From: Aquarana catesbeiana
Lineage: Eukaryota; Chordata; Amphibia; Anura; Ranidae
Assembly: GCF_042186555.1 (NCBI RefSeq)
Contig: NC_133324.1
Span: 222,071,145 to 222,135,144 of the forward strand
Direction of reading: 5' to 3'
Length of the DNA stretch: 64,000 bases
Part shown: positions 12,535 to 24,848 of the stretch, in pieces
Position numbering within the stretch: position 1 is the first letter of the stretch
Layout of the letters: each line of letters opens with the position of its first letter
Position numbers and translations under genes: made by a program
The notes under the pieces: generated by a model
Database searches by the model: none
The model's input: only the letters and a program-made list of their open reading frames with translations
What the model was told of the DNA's origin: nothing

Positions 12535-15316
12535 GTAAGTATATATTCATTTGAATTCAAGGATACAACTGCTACTGGTACCTAATCTGGATGCTTACCT
12601 ACCTGGGTAAGATCCTACAACCTACCTGATTTGGCACAATCACACTTACATTATATTACACCCCCCACTATCCCCTCCCAGTTTCATACTCAACTGTCCC
12701 CGATCCAGGGAGATATTGCTCACTAGATCACACAGCTGCTTGGCAAAATGTCTTTGCCCAGTGCATTAATGTTCTCTGCACCTTCCACTTACTCATATGG
12801 CACATCCAAGTATGAGCTTAAAGCTCAATATGAATGGATAAAGAATGCAAAGACCGGGGGATGGGAGCATGGGAAGTGTACATATAAGTTTAAATGCACC
12901 AAGGGGTAGTTCCACTTTTAGTAATACTTTAGTTATAGATTTAGTAACACTCAGATAGGGTAGAGAGGAGTTAGAAATTCTCGGGATTTATTGTCTTTGG
13001 TTTTACATGGGAGATTTTCCCAATATGGTCACTGGGGGCAAGAGGAAAAAAAAACCCATCACCAACAGGAGCCCAGACAGCAATAAAAAGCCATCTCTGA
13101 ACTTTATCATCTGTCTCTCTCATGAAGATTTCTCCTCATTTATTATCCCAGTGTCATTATCCATCTTCCCAAAAGAGGTCCACACAGAGGAGAAAAATTA
13201 AAAAGAAAAAACAAAAAATAATATAATAAATAGAAATGTGGCAGAAGATACAGGTGGCAGATAAGATTCCATGTTTACATCATGAAAGCTTTTTGTTTGG
13301 TTGTGATGGCTTATAGTGCTTTTATTGTGTTGCGTCACTTTTTATAAACTTAACTACTTAACTCCATGGTATAAACTCTGAAGTAAAAAAAACAATTCTC
13401 CAACTTTAGACAAAACATTTTCTTTCTTTTGAAAGAGTAAGATCCTATATTAGATTTTTATTGATATCTGGTTCTCCACATCGTTTTTTGCTGTTCCAGT
13501 GACCACTTTTTGGGACAGGAATTGAGAAAAGTCCCCTAAATAAGGATGCAAAAAGCAGTAATAATATGACAGATTGTGATGGTGGTGGGTTATTGATGTT
13601 TCCAGTATAGAGATTTCCACTCAGATCCTGCCTGTATGGCCACGGACAGGAAAGGTAAGGTAACAGATGGCAATAAAATCCTGACAGAAGTTTTTGTCTT
13701 CCCAAGGTGTTAAAAACGCTACTGAAGTTCCACTTTAACCTAAACCATCTTCAGTATTATCAAACACTTTGTCAAATAGCATAAGAATGGTCAACACAAT
13801 CATAATGAAGATCTCTTGCTACAGCACTCAAGACCATTTAAATTAGAAGGCAAAAGCGCCACAGCAGGGGGATAAGAATGGAACTTAGATTATGAGACTA
13901 AATTGAGACTATGGGGTTGATTTACTAAAGGCAAATCCACTTTGCACTTGGAAGTGCAGTCGCCGTAGATCTAAAATGAGGGGAAGCTCTACTGATTTTA
14001 TCTCCTGGTCATATGCAAGCTAAAACGCTGTTTTTTATTTTCCTTGCACGTCCCCCGCAGATCTAAAGCGACTGCACTTCAAAGTGTACTTGTAGTGCAA
14101 AATGGATTTGCCTTTAGTAAATCAACCCCTATATCTTACACCTCAGGTGCCCCATTAAATTATAAAACCATTTATTTCAATAGAGCAAAAAGAGTAGAAT
14201 ATCACATTGGGGTTGATTTACTAAAGGCAAATCCACTTTGCACTACAAGTGCAGTCACTGTAGATCTGAGGGGAAGCTCTGAAATATCATCCAATCATGT
14301 GCAAGCTAAAATACTGTTTTTTTTATTTTCCTTGCATGTCCCCCTCAGATCTACAGCGACTTTACTTCCAAGTGCACTTGTAGTGCTAAGTGGATTTGCC
14401 TTTAGTAAATAACCCCCCTGTGTCATCAAGATGCTATCCTAAATATCCTTAGCCATAATGAAAACAAATTATACCTAATCTATCCAACCCCGTTCATGCA
14501 CCCAAACCAACACTAATGTTTTTTATGAGACATAGCAGAACTGTTATACTTTCTCTGAGTATTATATAGGCCTAGAAGGTGCTATTTTTTTTTTTATGCA
14601 ATGAGTAAAACAAACATGGTGGTGTCCAAAAAAAATGGGTATTTTCTGCAAATGTTTTATAGTATGTAATTAACCAACTCTATAGGTCAAAGGGGAAAAG
14701 ATTGGCCACACACCACCATGTAGCTGAAACAAATAAAGTCCTTTATTGTCACATGCCAGACACAGAACAGGATAAACATTGACATGTTTCACACAGTGTC
14801 TGTGTGAAACGTGTCAACGTTTATCCTGTTCTATGCGTTTGGCATGCAACAATAAATTACTTAATTTGTTTTAGCTCCATAGTCGCGTGTGGCCAATCTT
14901 TTCCTCTTGACCTGTGAAGTCTAAGGTAGCGGGCCGGGGCGGGCACCCACAGTGGATTGCTGTTTATTTCCTCACCTGAGCAGTCTACACATTACCTAAC
15001 CAACTGAATAACCGACTATAATTCTTAGGGATGTTCAGTGCCAAATACTGACACAGATATTGTAGAATTGGCACAAAAAAAGAAAGGAGGTCTCCACCTT
15101 TACAGATGAATGTTAACAATGTAATGTATTTAAAATACACAAACACTGAGAAAGTTGACTTATTCTACCTTTGTTATAGGTGCTCTTCTCTACCAGTTTG
15201 CGGTATTCATGAGAAAGAAACAAGCCCACATAGACAGCTCCATATACATCATAGAAAATGAACATAACAAGCAGGACTTTGAAGCAAATGGATCACAACC
15301 AGACACAAGGCTGTAA
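11947..15316 (+). CDS. Mucin-like single-pass membrane protein, last two coding exons (5' part missing)
   Basis: Two exons, 11947-12534 and 15180-15316. The first follows the acceptor TTTTTAAATTCCAG and ends at a GTAAGT donor; the second follows TTTGTTATAG. The split codon (A plus GT) joins in frame and the frame stops at TAA 15314-15316. The joined part encodes about 240 residues: a long Ser/Thr/Pro/Glu-rich ectodomain with many N-glycosylation sequons (such as NLST, NTTP, NFST, NTTG), one hydrophobic segment (about DAEVLALVIGAVFLTIVLSA), a basic stop-transfer stretch (MRKKQ) and a cytoplasmic tail of about 35 residues. The tail ends in DTRL, which fits a class I PDZ ligand (S/T-X-hydrophobic at the C terminus). 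Codon phase at the first acceptor requires an upstream exon, presumably with the signal peptide, which I did not find. The GTG that opens the longest frame (11952) is not a real start. I infer a type I sialomucin-like surface protein; I do not recognise the family. Confidence 0.75.
13916..14130. mobile_element. Foldback MITE (GGTTGATTTACTAAAGGCAAA)
   Basis: Ends TTGATTTACTAAAGGCAAAT and ATTTGCCTTTAGTAAATCAA are inverse of each other. It lies in the intron of the mucin-like gene. Further members: 14211-14412, 51674-51948 and the split copy at 53432-54275. Confidence 0.75.
14211..14413. mobile_element. Second copy of the same foldback MITE
   Basis: Same ends as the preceding element (TTGATTTACTAAAGGCAAAT and inverse) and the same inner CTTGCA(C/T)GTCCCCC(G/T)CAGATCTA segment, 80 bp downstream in the same orientation. 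Confidence 0.75.
14700..14890. repeat. Foldback element with GAAACGTGTC core on both arms
   Basis: Arms AAGATTGGCCACAC... and ...GTGTGGCCAATCTT (about 14699-14716 and 14889-14906) enclose inner complementary arms (AACAGGATAAACATTGACA and its inverse) meeting at the centre near 14796. Each arm reads CTGTGTGAAAC, AT or GT, GTC, which resembles the GAAAC...GUC half of a hammerhead, but no CTGANGA survives. Confidence 0.45.
15180..15316 (+). CDS. Exon: membrane-proximal and cytoplasmic tail with PDZ-type C terminus
   Basis: The exon encodes the end of the hydrophobic segment, the basic MRKKQ stretch and a short polar tail that contains two tyrosine-type motifs (SSIYIIE region) and the terminal DTRL. 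Acceptor AG is at 15178-15179 and the stop is TAA at 15314-15316. The phase matches the donor of the exon at 11947-12534, with 2.6 kb of repeat-rich intron between. The sequence after the stop (to about 15770) is probably 3' UTR; I saw no convincing AATAAA there. Confidence 0.72.
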
Positions 15317-15773
15317 TAGACAACATTCGTGGCAGGAGTTAATTCTGCCCAGTAATTTCTTGGAAATATTCTTCAGACCACTGGATGTCCAAAAGGATAA
15401 AAAAAAGAAGCCAATGGACAAAAGCAGTATTTCATAGCCCATCACATTTCAATTTAATTTTTGTTTTTCTTGGTTGCCAAGGGTTAATTTACCTTGTTAC
15501 ATCATCATTGCTTTATGTACATGTATATTTATACCGGATATAAAGTTAAAGTTTTTAAAGATATAAAAAAACACTGGAAGAAAGGAAAAGTGGGGTTGTG
15601 GGCAGCAACCCACCCAGATTCTAGCGGTCATCTTTCAATCATCGATTGTAAAATTAATGCAAGACTTATCTGTTTCCTCAGTATCTCCTAACAGGAATTT
15701 GAGACCATTTTGTAAGATATTTTGCTCCAACCCTGGAAAAAAAAAAGTTTTGTTTGGAGTTTTTTCCTATGCA

Positions 15774-16213
15774 TTAAGGTGAAAAAACTTCTTGTAGCCC
15801 TGCCCCCCCCCCCCCCCCAATTTTACTTACCTGAGCCCCGTAATTCCCATGCCAGTGACACGCTGTCCCTCTCTGCACGCGGTCCCAGCTCTTGAATGGA
15901 TAGATTGATAGCAGCGCAGCCATTGGCTCCCACTGTTGTCAATCAAATCCAATGATGTGGGCGCCAGGCAGAGTCTGGCATTCATGTTAATGAACACAAA
16001 TGCTGAACTCGGGAACGCACCCACAAGGTAACCCCCCCGGGAGAGCACTTCTCCTAGGGGGTTATCTTAAGTGAGGAGCTGCGAGAGCCACCGAGGGACC
16101 CCAGAAGTCGAGGATCGGGGCCACTCTGTGCAAAACGAGCTGCACAGTGGATGTAAGCATGACATGTTTGTTATAAAAAAAAAAAAAAAAAAAAAAAAAG
16201 ACAATCACTTTAA
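15774..16213. mobile_element. TTAA-flanked MITE with C and A tracts
   Basis: TTAA at 15774-15777 and 16210-16213. Contains poly-C (about 15804-15818) and poly-A (16177-16199). The middle (GCCAGGCAGAGTCTGGCATT, CCAATGATGTGGGC) resembles the repeat at 63840-63930 in inverse orientation. Confidence 0.5.
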
Positions 16214-16221
16214 CAAGACCA

Positions 16222-16636
16222 TAAAACCCCTTTCACACTGGGGCACTTTTCAGGCGTTTTAACGCTAAAAATAGCCCTGTAAAGCGCCTCTCAAACCACC
16301 CCAGTGTGAAAGCCTGAGTGCTTTCACACTGGTGTGTGGCCCGAGTTCTTTCACACTGGGGTGGTGCACTTGCAGGATGGGAAAAAAAGTCCTGCAAGCA
16401 GCATCTTTGGGGCGGTGCGGGAGCGGCGTATAGACCGCTCCCAATACGTCCCTCCCATTGAAATGAATGGGCAGCGCTGCCAAAGTGCCTGCAAAGCCGC
16501 AAACACGAGGGCGCTCTTAACCCTTTCTTCGGCAGCTTTCGGGGGTTAAAAGCATCCTGCTACCTGAATAGCGCAGCTAAAACTAGTGGCGCTTTACCGC
16601 TAACGCCCACATCGCCCCAGTGTGAAAGGGGTCTAA
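16222..16636. mobile_element. MITE with ACCCCTTTCACACTGGGG ends
   Basis: Starts CCCCTTTCACACTGGGGCAC and ends GCCCCAGTGTGAAAGGGGTC. A solo end of the same family is at 30005-30068. Internal open frames are repeat-derived. Confidence 0.65.
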
Positions 16637-16639
16637 GTA

Positions 16640-18637
16640 TACTGTATGTCTGTTATTTGTTTTACTGGTGGAAAGATAAACACAAAGGAGAGAATTAAAG
16701 AGTGGTGCAAGCTAATGCTTCTGCAACTCTTCTAAACTTAGAAAACGCAAGCTCCTTTTGTTAACTAGAAGGAGATTATCTGCTCCCTGTTCTGTATCTG
16801 TGATAGACACAGCACAGCTGGAACTGCATGCTACAGATTGCTCTGCTCAACACCACCCCCTCACTCAGCTTAGTGCAGGAGGGAGGTGCAGGCTCCGTTC
16901 TTACCAGCAGAGAGAGGGATGTGAGCTTTATGCTCACAGTTCCCACGCCAAATACCTTTGTGAATTCCCCATAACATAATGTAACATTGTGAAAAGTATA
17001 AGGTCTGTACATTAAGTGAGTGTATGTTTGTGCGTTCACTGATTATTATGTAGTGACCATTTTTATGCCAGTTTAAAATTGTATATTATGTATATGCCTT
17101 TTGTTTTGGCCTAATAAAGCTTTATACAAATCGTTTCTTTTCATTTCACATATAATAGAGCTTTAGGGAAAGGATACTACAAGCTCAATCTGCTAGAGAA
17201 TTACACTTGTGCTAAAACTCATTTTATGGCTTTGCCCGCACAGCCATGTAAATTTATTCAAAGTGATCAGTGAATAAATGAACTAACGGAGCGCATTTGG
17301 CGCAGTACAAATCCCATATTGAATCAAAAATCAAATCCCGTCTTCTATCGCAGTAGGTAGACAGACGGTAATCACCAGACTTGTAGCCCATTAACACTTT
17401 CTCCAGCTCAGCAAATGGAAGCCCGTACCTCTGTACAGACAGAGAGCTGGAGGAAGAAACTTTTGGAGCCTGGCATTGCACCCACCATCTTCTAACCGCA
17501 GGTGCAATACTTTGCAGGCTACTCTTGCTGCCAGGAGCCACAGTTCCAAGGTTAGTTGTGTGTAACACAGAGTGCAGAGGTCGGGAGTAAGCAACACAGA
17601 GTGGCGGGGTTCAGAAGTAACTCAGAGGTCAGTAGTATGTAATGCACAGTGCAGGGGTCAGGAGAAAGTAATAAAGAGTGGAGGTGTGAGTAGAAAATAA
17701 CAGAGTGAAAGTTCATTAGTATGCAACTCAGGAGTGCAGAGGGCAAGAGTAACTAGCACACATCTTATCACACAAAAATACAATCACCTACTACTAGTAA
17801 GCTAAAAATCACTCACAGCACTAATTCCCACCTCCCTCTGCCAAATTCACTCACCAGACTTTAGATGCAGCTGTGCTCAATAGAATGAGGAAAGTCCTCC
17901 AAGGTCTCCCCACGGCTGTGTCATATGCCACATCAGACCTGAGGAGAGGCCTGGGTCTTCCCTCAACTCTGCAATGACTATTAGCGCTCCAACTGGAGAT
18001 CTTAGAGGCAGCAACCACCTCCCTGACAGAAGGGTAGATCACGATCAACATGTTGCGGACCCCAACTATAGACAGACATTCTCAGATTTACATAATTAAA
18101 ACAAGGCCTTATTGGCCTCTATAGCTCCAGGCATTGTGAAGCTATTCATATTCAAAGTTAACATCACAAGCAATGAAATGGTTGCAACTGAAGGTGTGCC
18201 CAGTCTATGCACAGTCTAGTATTTGTATATACTAAACAAGCAATGAAATAATTTCAAAACAAGTCCTAATTCTTTAGCTATAAGCAATTGTATAAGAAAT
18301 TTACCACAACAGGGGCACTGAAATTTCCCCATTATATTGGAAGCAGAATCTTCCAGTCTTCTAAAGCAAAGGATGGGTGCTTGAAAGCAGTTTTAAAGCA
18401 ATGGAAACTGGTCTTGAGGTTCCATTCACACCTGGGCATTTTGGGATCAGGACAGAATTCCCAATTAGATTAATAATGTATACAGCATATAATGTGTTCT
18501 ACGTTATAAAGAATGCAGCAAATGCACTGAACTTGAATTGGTTGGAGACAACCAGTGAGAATAATGGAACAGACCAACATTACAGGCACTCAGATAAGGC
18601 AGTAAGCCACCTGGTACTTCCAACATTGATACATTGG
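16640..18637. other. Intergenic, no gene recognised
   Basis: Dispersed repeats and the minisatellite at 17.5-17.8 kb. A small TTAGGCCAATAAAGC-like stretch near 17110 looks like a retroposed 3' end (GCCTAATAAAGC) but has no associated frame. Confidence 0.4.
17540..17760. repeat. Degenerate minisatellite
   Basis: Irregular units around GCAGAGGTCAGGAGTAAGTAA and CACAGAGTG repeat about six times with point changes and small indels. The frames across it are products of the repetition. Confidence 0.5.
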
Positions 18638-19052
18638 AGTTGATTTACTAAAGCTGGAGAGTGCAAAATCAGGTGCACTTCTGCATAGAAACGAATCAGC
18701 TTCCATGTTTTATTGCTAAAGCCTAATTGAACAAGCTAAGGTTAGTGCCGATTCACACAGGGGCAACACGACTTGCAGGCCGACTCTATGAGGTGGCCTG
18801 CACACGACTTTAGCAGGGACTTGCAAATGACTTCTGTATAGAAGTCAATGCAAGTCACCCCAAAAGTAGTACAGGAACCTTTTTCTAAGTCGGAGCGACT
18901 TGAGTCGCTCCTATTAGAACGGTTCCAAAGTACAGAACGGGAGGCGACTTGTCAGGTGGCTAAGTCACCTGACAAGTCGCCCCTGTGTGAACCAGGGCTT
19001 AGAAGCTGATTGGCTTCCATGCACAGCTGCACCAGTTTTAGTAAATCTACCC
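18638..19052. mobile_element. Foldback MITE split by a second MITE
   Basis: The outer element has ends GATTTACTAAAGCTGGAGAG and CAGTTTTAGTAAATC. It is interrupted at AAGCTAAGGTTAG by 18745-18998, which has ends GTGCCGATTCACACAGGGGC and GCCCCTGTGTGAACCAGGGC and TTA on both sides (18742-18744, 18999-19001). The uninterrupted version of the outer family is at 44945-45113. Confidence 0.7.
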
Positions 19053-20550
19053 CAGTGTGACATCAGCGACTGGCAACTGAATCTCCCTGAGCACCTTCCA
19101 GGATTTTACAGTAACATCTGCCTCATTAATATTTGAAGCATAACTATACCAGTTTTAAATGAATATTTTATTAAAAGGAAAAACATCTTATTCAATTAAA
19201 AACTATTTTTTAATTTATACATGAAAATAAGTGCATATATATATTGGAAAGTTAACATTTTGGGATGATGGGCAAGGATTATACAAATCTGCAGTTTAAA
19301 TATACTTCTCTATATGTCATCTGGTCTGCCAAAGAATAAAAGGAAAAAAAAAAGTAGTTTTGGTATCACTTATTTTTATGTTGTCAGCACCTTGATAAAG
19401 CACAAGCAAAATGATAAAATGATGAAAGAGTCCAGTAACCTGACAACCACCAATAAGGTGGCACCATTCCTCAGTGTAGTCAGCAAACACAATTACGAAC
19501 AGACAGATGTCAATTACTACACTTTGGAGGGAAATTTAACAAAACTGGGGCAGCCAGAATCTGGGGAAGATGTGCATGGGAACCAATGACTTTCTAACTC
19601 ATTTTCAAAGCTTAGCTGAACGAGCCAAACATAGAAGCCGATTGGTTGCCATGCACAGCTGCTCCAGTTTTAATACATTCCCCCCTTCCTTTGGATGCTC
19701 TTTGTCTTGTTGAGAAAAGATTGATAATGGAAAACCCAACTCAGCAACCAATGTTAAGAGCAGAAAAAAAAACAAAACAAAAAACACACAGTTACAAGGA
19801 ACAAGCCATAAACAAATCTCCATGACATACTACATGAGATAAAAATACTTTATAATCCAACTTTCACTTTGGATATAGAATTATTTTAGGACATTGTAAA
19901 TGCATTTTTATTGTACATTGGGTTATTTATATATTAAAAAGGGAAAAAAAAAACAATCATAGAATATCAAGCTTACAAGACAGAAACAAAATATACGAGT
20001 TACTGCTTGGCATTATCTAGTCTTATTAACAGTGACGACATTTCATCGTCAATAAATAGATTTCCACAACATATATACACAATTTTCATTTTTACACAAT
20101 ATACAGTAAGGCTTTGTCATTGCACAATGGATGTGGTGAGGTTTAATCATAAGGCTTTGGCTAAATACAACTCACAAAGCTAAGACACCAGGATCATCAC
20201 ACGCATACTGCACACAACACAATGGAGGCAACAGCAAAGGGTCATCTTCTGAACAAGCTAGCTTTCCCCTTCAGATCATCCTGCTAGAATATAGGTCTGC
20301 AGGAATCATATTATCTTTCCTGCAGCATGGTTCAAGTTTTACTATTTTAGCTTAGGTACCTGCAATAAAGAAAAAACAAAACAAAAATAAAAAAATGATT
20401 TCTAAATGTTGTTAAAAAAAAAAAAAATAGTTTGCCCTGCAAATTTAAATCTGCAGCTACCTGTGTTACTGACATGCGTGTGTACAGAGAGGATGATGCA
20501 ATTATAATGAGAAGAATTTCCTGGGATAAAAACAAAACGGATTGTACTAC
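19053..20550. other. Intergenic or MZT2 downstream sequence, no gene recognised
   Basis: AT-rich, mostly not in recognisable repeats, which is unusual for this window; it could contain distal 3' UTR of a minus-strand transcript (several TTTATT, i.e. AATAAA on the minus strand). There is no splice-bounded frame. Confidence 0.35.
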
Positions 20551-20557
20551 TAGCTAC

Positions 20558-20901
20558 TAGAGCTGCATGATTAATCATTAAGAATCGAGATTCGCAATGC
20601 TCCCCCCACCACGATCTTAAAGCATTTTGCCGATTCTATGCAGAGTTCTCTGCTCAAGTCGACAGCTGTCAAAAGAAAAAAAAAAAAACAAAACAGGCAG
20701 TCTGACAAGTTTCACAACATTCCTCAGCCACTGAGCTAGCTATAAACATTGTAACATTTTGTTCTTTAGATCAAAGGAATGAACTTCAGTCTGTAAATGA
20801 GGGAAGTTTAACCACTTGAAGACTAAACCTTTAAACACTTGTTGGTTTCAAGTTAAAATCATTTTTGTTAGAAAATTACTTAAAACCCCAAACATATACT
20901 A

Positions 20902-20953
<52 letters not shown>

Positions 20954-21221
20954 TAGCAGAGACCCTAAAGAATAAAATGGTGGTTGTTGCAATATTTTAT
21001 GTCTCAGTGTATTTGCGCAGTGGTCTTTCAAATGCAATTTTTTTGGGAAAAAAATACACTTTAATGAATTAAAAATAACCGAAACAGTAAAGTTAGCCCA
21101 ATTTTTTTTTGTAGAATATGAAAGATGATGTTACGCCGAGAGAATCGTGGTCTTTACTCTAAGCAAAAAAAAAAAAAAAAAAATGGTGATTCTCAATATT
21201 GACCAGAATCGTGCAGCTCTA
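20558..21221. mobile_element. hAT-type nonautonomous element
   Basis: Ends TAGAGCTGCATGATTAATC and GAATCGTGCAGCTCTA are inverse. The 8-bp flanks CTAGCTAC and CTACCTAC match at 7 of 8. Contains (AT)n at about 20903-20950 and A tracts. Confidence 0.65.
20903..20950. repeat. (AT)n microsatellite
   Basis: About 24 uninterrupted AT units. Similar tracts: 7254-7275 and about 24800-24845. Confidence 0.9.
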
Positions 21222-22499
21222 CTACCTACTATTACAGCAACAGACGTCAGTAATCAGCTTGCGAATAACTGTAGGCTGAGGATGCATCTTAGCAATATAC
21301 TCCTTCTTAGTTTGTAGTTTAGAGATAACCCCCCAGCGCACTGTAAAGGCAATCAGGCACCATGTACTCAATATGCAGCAAGTGTCTAGATGGCATTCTA
21401 TTATAGGCCCAGTGTGTCTTCCTAGATATCCAAGCCCAGGGGGGGTACTTTTGTTTTATACTATAAGATTATGATTTCCATAAACCTAGTTAGAACAATT
21501 TTATCACTGGGGCCCTTCAAAGACTCATAGTAAATCTACAGCTGCCTTTATACACTCAGTCTTGTGGCCGATTTGCAGGAACAGATACTAGAATATGTAC
21601 CATAATGGCTACAATGACCTTCATAGAAGCAGGAAAATATTTGAAATACTACCATGCTAAAATGACTTTATAAATCATAAGAACATCATATTTTTTCTGA
21701 CTTTTGACTCTATTTTCAGCCATGAGATACCATTTACACCAGCATTTGTTAACCCTACTTCTCAATGTTTTAAGAATCTTTAAATGTATTAGTAGAAATA
21801 TACAACTTAGGTTTAGGTATTGTATCAGAAAACACAAGCAGCTGTAGAAAATACTTAAAAAAATTTATACAATGAAAAACAAAAAAAAAAAAAAAAAAAA
21901 AAAAAAAACACAAAACGTAAGATGGAATCTCCCTTGTCATGATTAAGACATGTACTAGAGGTGCAGAAGTGCATTGGAAGTTTGTTCTAGGCTCAAACAT
22001 TAGTAATTTATTGTACCGTGTGTTATTTTGTAGAGATAACTACACTGAAACTACATTTCTGGAGCTTTCAAAATATACTTGAAGAACTGTATAAAAGATA
22101 AATATTGCAACTGCCACTGGTGACTTGTTTTTCAAGGAGCAGATTACAGAGGTATCATCCTTCAGCTCACTACACAGGGTACAATGAGATTGTACCAACT
22201 CTTCTAGGGCTGGCTCACACTTCCTGCACAGTAAAACACTGTGGTTTACCTGAAGGAAATGATGGTTCTAGCTGATAGTGCCTTGCGCTTTTAAAGTGTA
22301 AAGCAACACTTTATTGAAATGTCACATGACATTTCATTCATTCCTTTGCAGAACAGCCAAGCTTGAAATGAAGCAGCGATGTGGGAAGGAAAAATGTAGA
22401 CATGTTGCAGATTTCCATACCACACCACAGATAATCCAAAGGCCGATTTAAGTATATGACAAATGGGGGCTTCAGCAATAACCGGCTGGGAACTGGTAT

Positions 22500-22740
22500 C
22501 AACACGAGAATAAAGCATATATTGCCATCACACCAAAGATCTTCAAAAAGTTTATTAAAAAGCTATCACAGCACAGCAAAGAGTTGCAACATTTCGGGGC
22601 CACGCAGTACCCCTTCAGGTATGCCACCTGAAGGGGTCCTGGATGGCCCCCGGAATCATTGCAACATTGTGCTGTGATGTGATCGCTTTCACTAAACTTT
22701 TTGGGCACTATTTGAAGATCCATGGTGTGCTGGCAATATA
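22500..22740. repeat. Foldback retroposon-like repeat
   Basis: Inverted halves meet near 22623. Minus strand after the ribozyme-like part runs GTTGCAACTCTTTGCTGTGC, then TTTTTAATAAAC and TTTGGTGTGATGGC; the plus-strand half repeats this with more divergence (AAACTTTTTGGGC, GGTGTGCTGGCAATATATGC). Confidence 0.45.
22580..22660. ncRNA. Inverted pair of hammerhead-like remnants
   Basis: Minus strand (22619 down): CCTGAAG, GGGG-loop-CCCC, GAAATGTTGC. Plus strand (22627 up): CCTGAAG, GGGGTCC-loop-GGCCCC, CGGAATCATTGC. Both lack the A9 of the hammerhead core. They face each other near the centre of a foldback spanning about 22535-22700. Related to the copy at 60.9 kb by the GGGGTCCTG...GGC(T/C)CCGAA pattern. 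Confidence 0.3.
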
Positions 22741-23269
22741 TGCATTTTTTGAAGTGTGAATAAGATACATAGAAAATAACTGTTTTGTGGGCCCTTGCAG
22801 ACATTGGCAGTTTTCTAGTGCAGGAAAACGCTTATCTCCGCACAAGTGTGAACAAGCCCCAGGATCCAACAACAACTATGTAGTGCAAGGGACTGCACGA
22901 ATGGATACAAATTAAGAGTAATGGATACATTAATAAAGAGTTTTGGTAGGTCCACATATTACAAAGTTTTCTTAAAAACACTGTATGGTCAGACTGTAAC
23001 ATGCATGGTGAACTTTATCCTTCTTTTATTTCTTAGCAAGTCATTGCCCGGAAAAAGAGCAAGCATATTAGGTGCTCCAACATTTGATGTGCATATGCTC
23101 ATTTTAAGTCAGTGACTTATAAAGCAGAGAAAGGAGGTAAGGAAAATAACCCTGGAGCATGAAACTTCAAAAACAAATTAGTAATGACAACCACCATATT
23201 TATAACCTGACGGGATCTTAGGGCAAAAATCAGTATTATGTCAAATGTAGACCTACATGTAGACCCAAC

Positions 23270-23750
23270 CTTACGCATACAGCTGCAAGTATATCTATCT
23301 GCTTGCCGACCAGCAGCCGTCATACTGCGGCAGGTTGGCACGGCTGCGCGAATCGCCGTAGATGTACATCGGCCGCTTTAAGAGCGATAGGAGACCAGTG
23401 GCGCGATGCTGGAGACGATGCGCGGCGGCTGCGATGTCGGCCGGCTACCAGCGATCGCTCCAGAGAGCCAGAACGGGGATCTGTGTATGTAAACAAACAG
23501 ATCCCCTTTCTGACAGGGGAGTAGAGAGAGATCTGCTGTTCCTAGTGGCCAGGAACAGCGATCTCTCTCCTCCTCCAGTCAGTACACTGCCCCCAGTTAG
23601 AAATACTTAACCCCTTAATCGCCCCCTAGTGTTAACCCCTTCCCTGCCAGTGACATTTATACAGTAATCAGTGGCTATTTTTAGCTCTGACTGCTGTATA
23701 AATGTCAATTAAGGGGGCAAATCCTTCCGGTCCTTAAGTGGTTAATGTTC
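23270..23750. repeat. Abundant ranid dispersed repeat, ...AAGTGGTTAA end
   Basis: GC-rich part (GCTTGCCGACCAGCAGCCGT, GATGTCGGCCGGCTACCAGC), an inverted inner pair around GATCTCTCTC, then CCCCTTAATCGCCCCCTAGT and the end CCTTAAGTGGTTAA. I recognise the type as very common in ranid genomes. The other part of the same family is at about 29985-30380. Confidence 0.6.
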
Positions 23751-24397
23751 ACAATTCTACATCTTTCCATCTGAATTCATCTTCCAAAAAAGGTTGACAA
23801 TATCAAGTTCTACTTTTTAGACATTTCTTTTATCACCTGTCCTCCCTATTCTGACTGGACAATAAAGGAGCAGCAGAACATTAATGTTCAGAGTATAAGA
23901 CTTAAAGCTCAATGAAAAATCAATAGGGATCTAAATGACTGTAAATGCTTCATCTTCTCCCAGTCCAAGTGCTCTGTACTGAGAATTACAGGAGCCTGAT
24001 GTAAACAGATTTAGGTACATATATCAGCTGTATTAAAAAAATACATGAACGATTTAATCATGAATACATAACTGAAATGAAGAACGTTTTTAATACTGGC
24101 CTGGAGTTTTTTCTTTAAACCCAGTGTCAACTGTATGGAAAATCAGTCAGTCAGACACAGTACACAAAAATCAGATACAAAAACGATCTACAGCACTAGT
24201 CTCATCTGTAAAATGTCAGGCCTGTTACATTCAGGGAATATCCGTGTGGAGGACAGGTTGCTTGTATCTGCTAACTCTTTATCACTCTGATGAGGTTACT
24301 GTGGGATGGAGAAGCAGCATTCAATATAGCACAAGTAGACACAGGGCCAATGTCTACACTGTGATACTTGAAGTAACACAGACCACAACAGCAGCTG

Positions 24398-24552
24398 CTA
24401 TGTACTGCTCCCTCCACTGCTTTTTCCTGAGCTGCTGCTTTTCTGCATGCGGCTGGCACTTGGTTGGCGAGGTACTCTCTGACTTGAACCTTCTCTGCTG
24501 CTTCGTTCACTTTGTCCTTGGCTTGTGTTTGGTGGATTCAGTTTGGTTTTTC
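24398..24552 (-). CDS. MZT2: MZT2 coding exon 3 with stop
   Basis: Acceptor CCCCCTATTTTACAG; the first two bases finish the glycine codon begun in exon 2. The exon encodes KTKLNPPNTSQ, then the family's conserved SSREGSSQRVPRQPSAS and a Ser/Gly-rich end, with stop at 24398-24400. The 3' UTR extends to lower coordinates; its end is not evident. The opposite-strand open frame over this exon is a shadow. Confidence 0.9.
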
Positions 24553-24799
24553 CTGTAAAATAGGGGGAAAAAAAAGTGCTGTTGTCAGTCAAACTCAAGA
24601 CAAATGCACAAAAGCATTTTATGTATTGCTAATGTCCCTTATTTTTTATATTTATATGCAGAAGACAAAGTGCATTTGTAAAACAGGAAATTAAACTTTG
24701 TGACTAGACAAAAATAACTGTTCCAGTGGATCAGAAGTCTGTATCTACCTCTAAATAAGTTCATGCTAGGTATTTTTACAGTTGGGCATGTCCGAAATT

Positions 24800-24848
<49 letters not shown>

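Noticed and set aside
24124..24558. Plus-strand 144-codon frame opposite MZT2 exon 3
   Set aside because: Antisense shadow of the exon and 3' UTR; no splice or start support.
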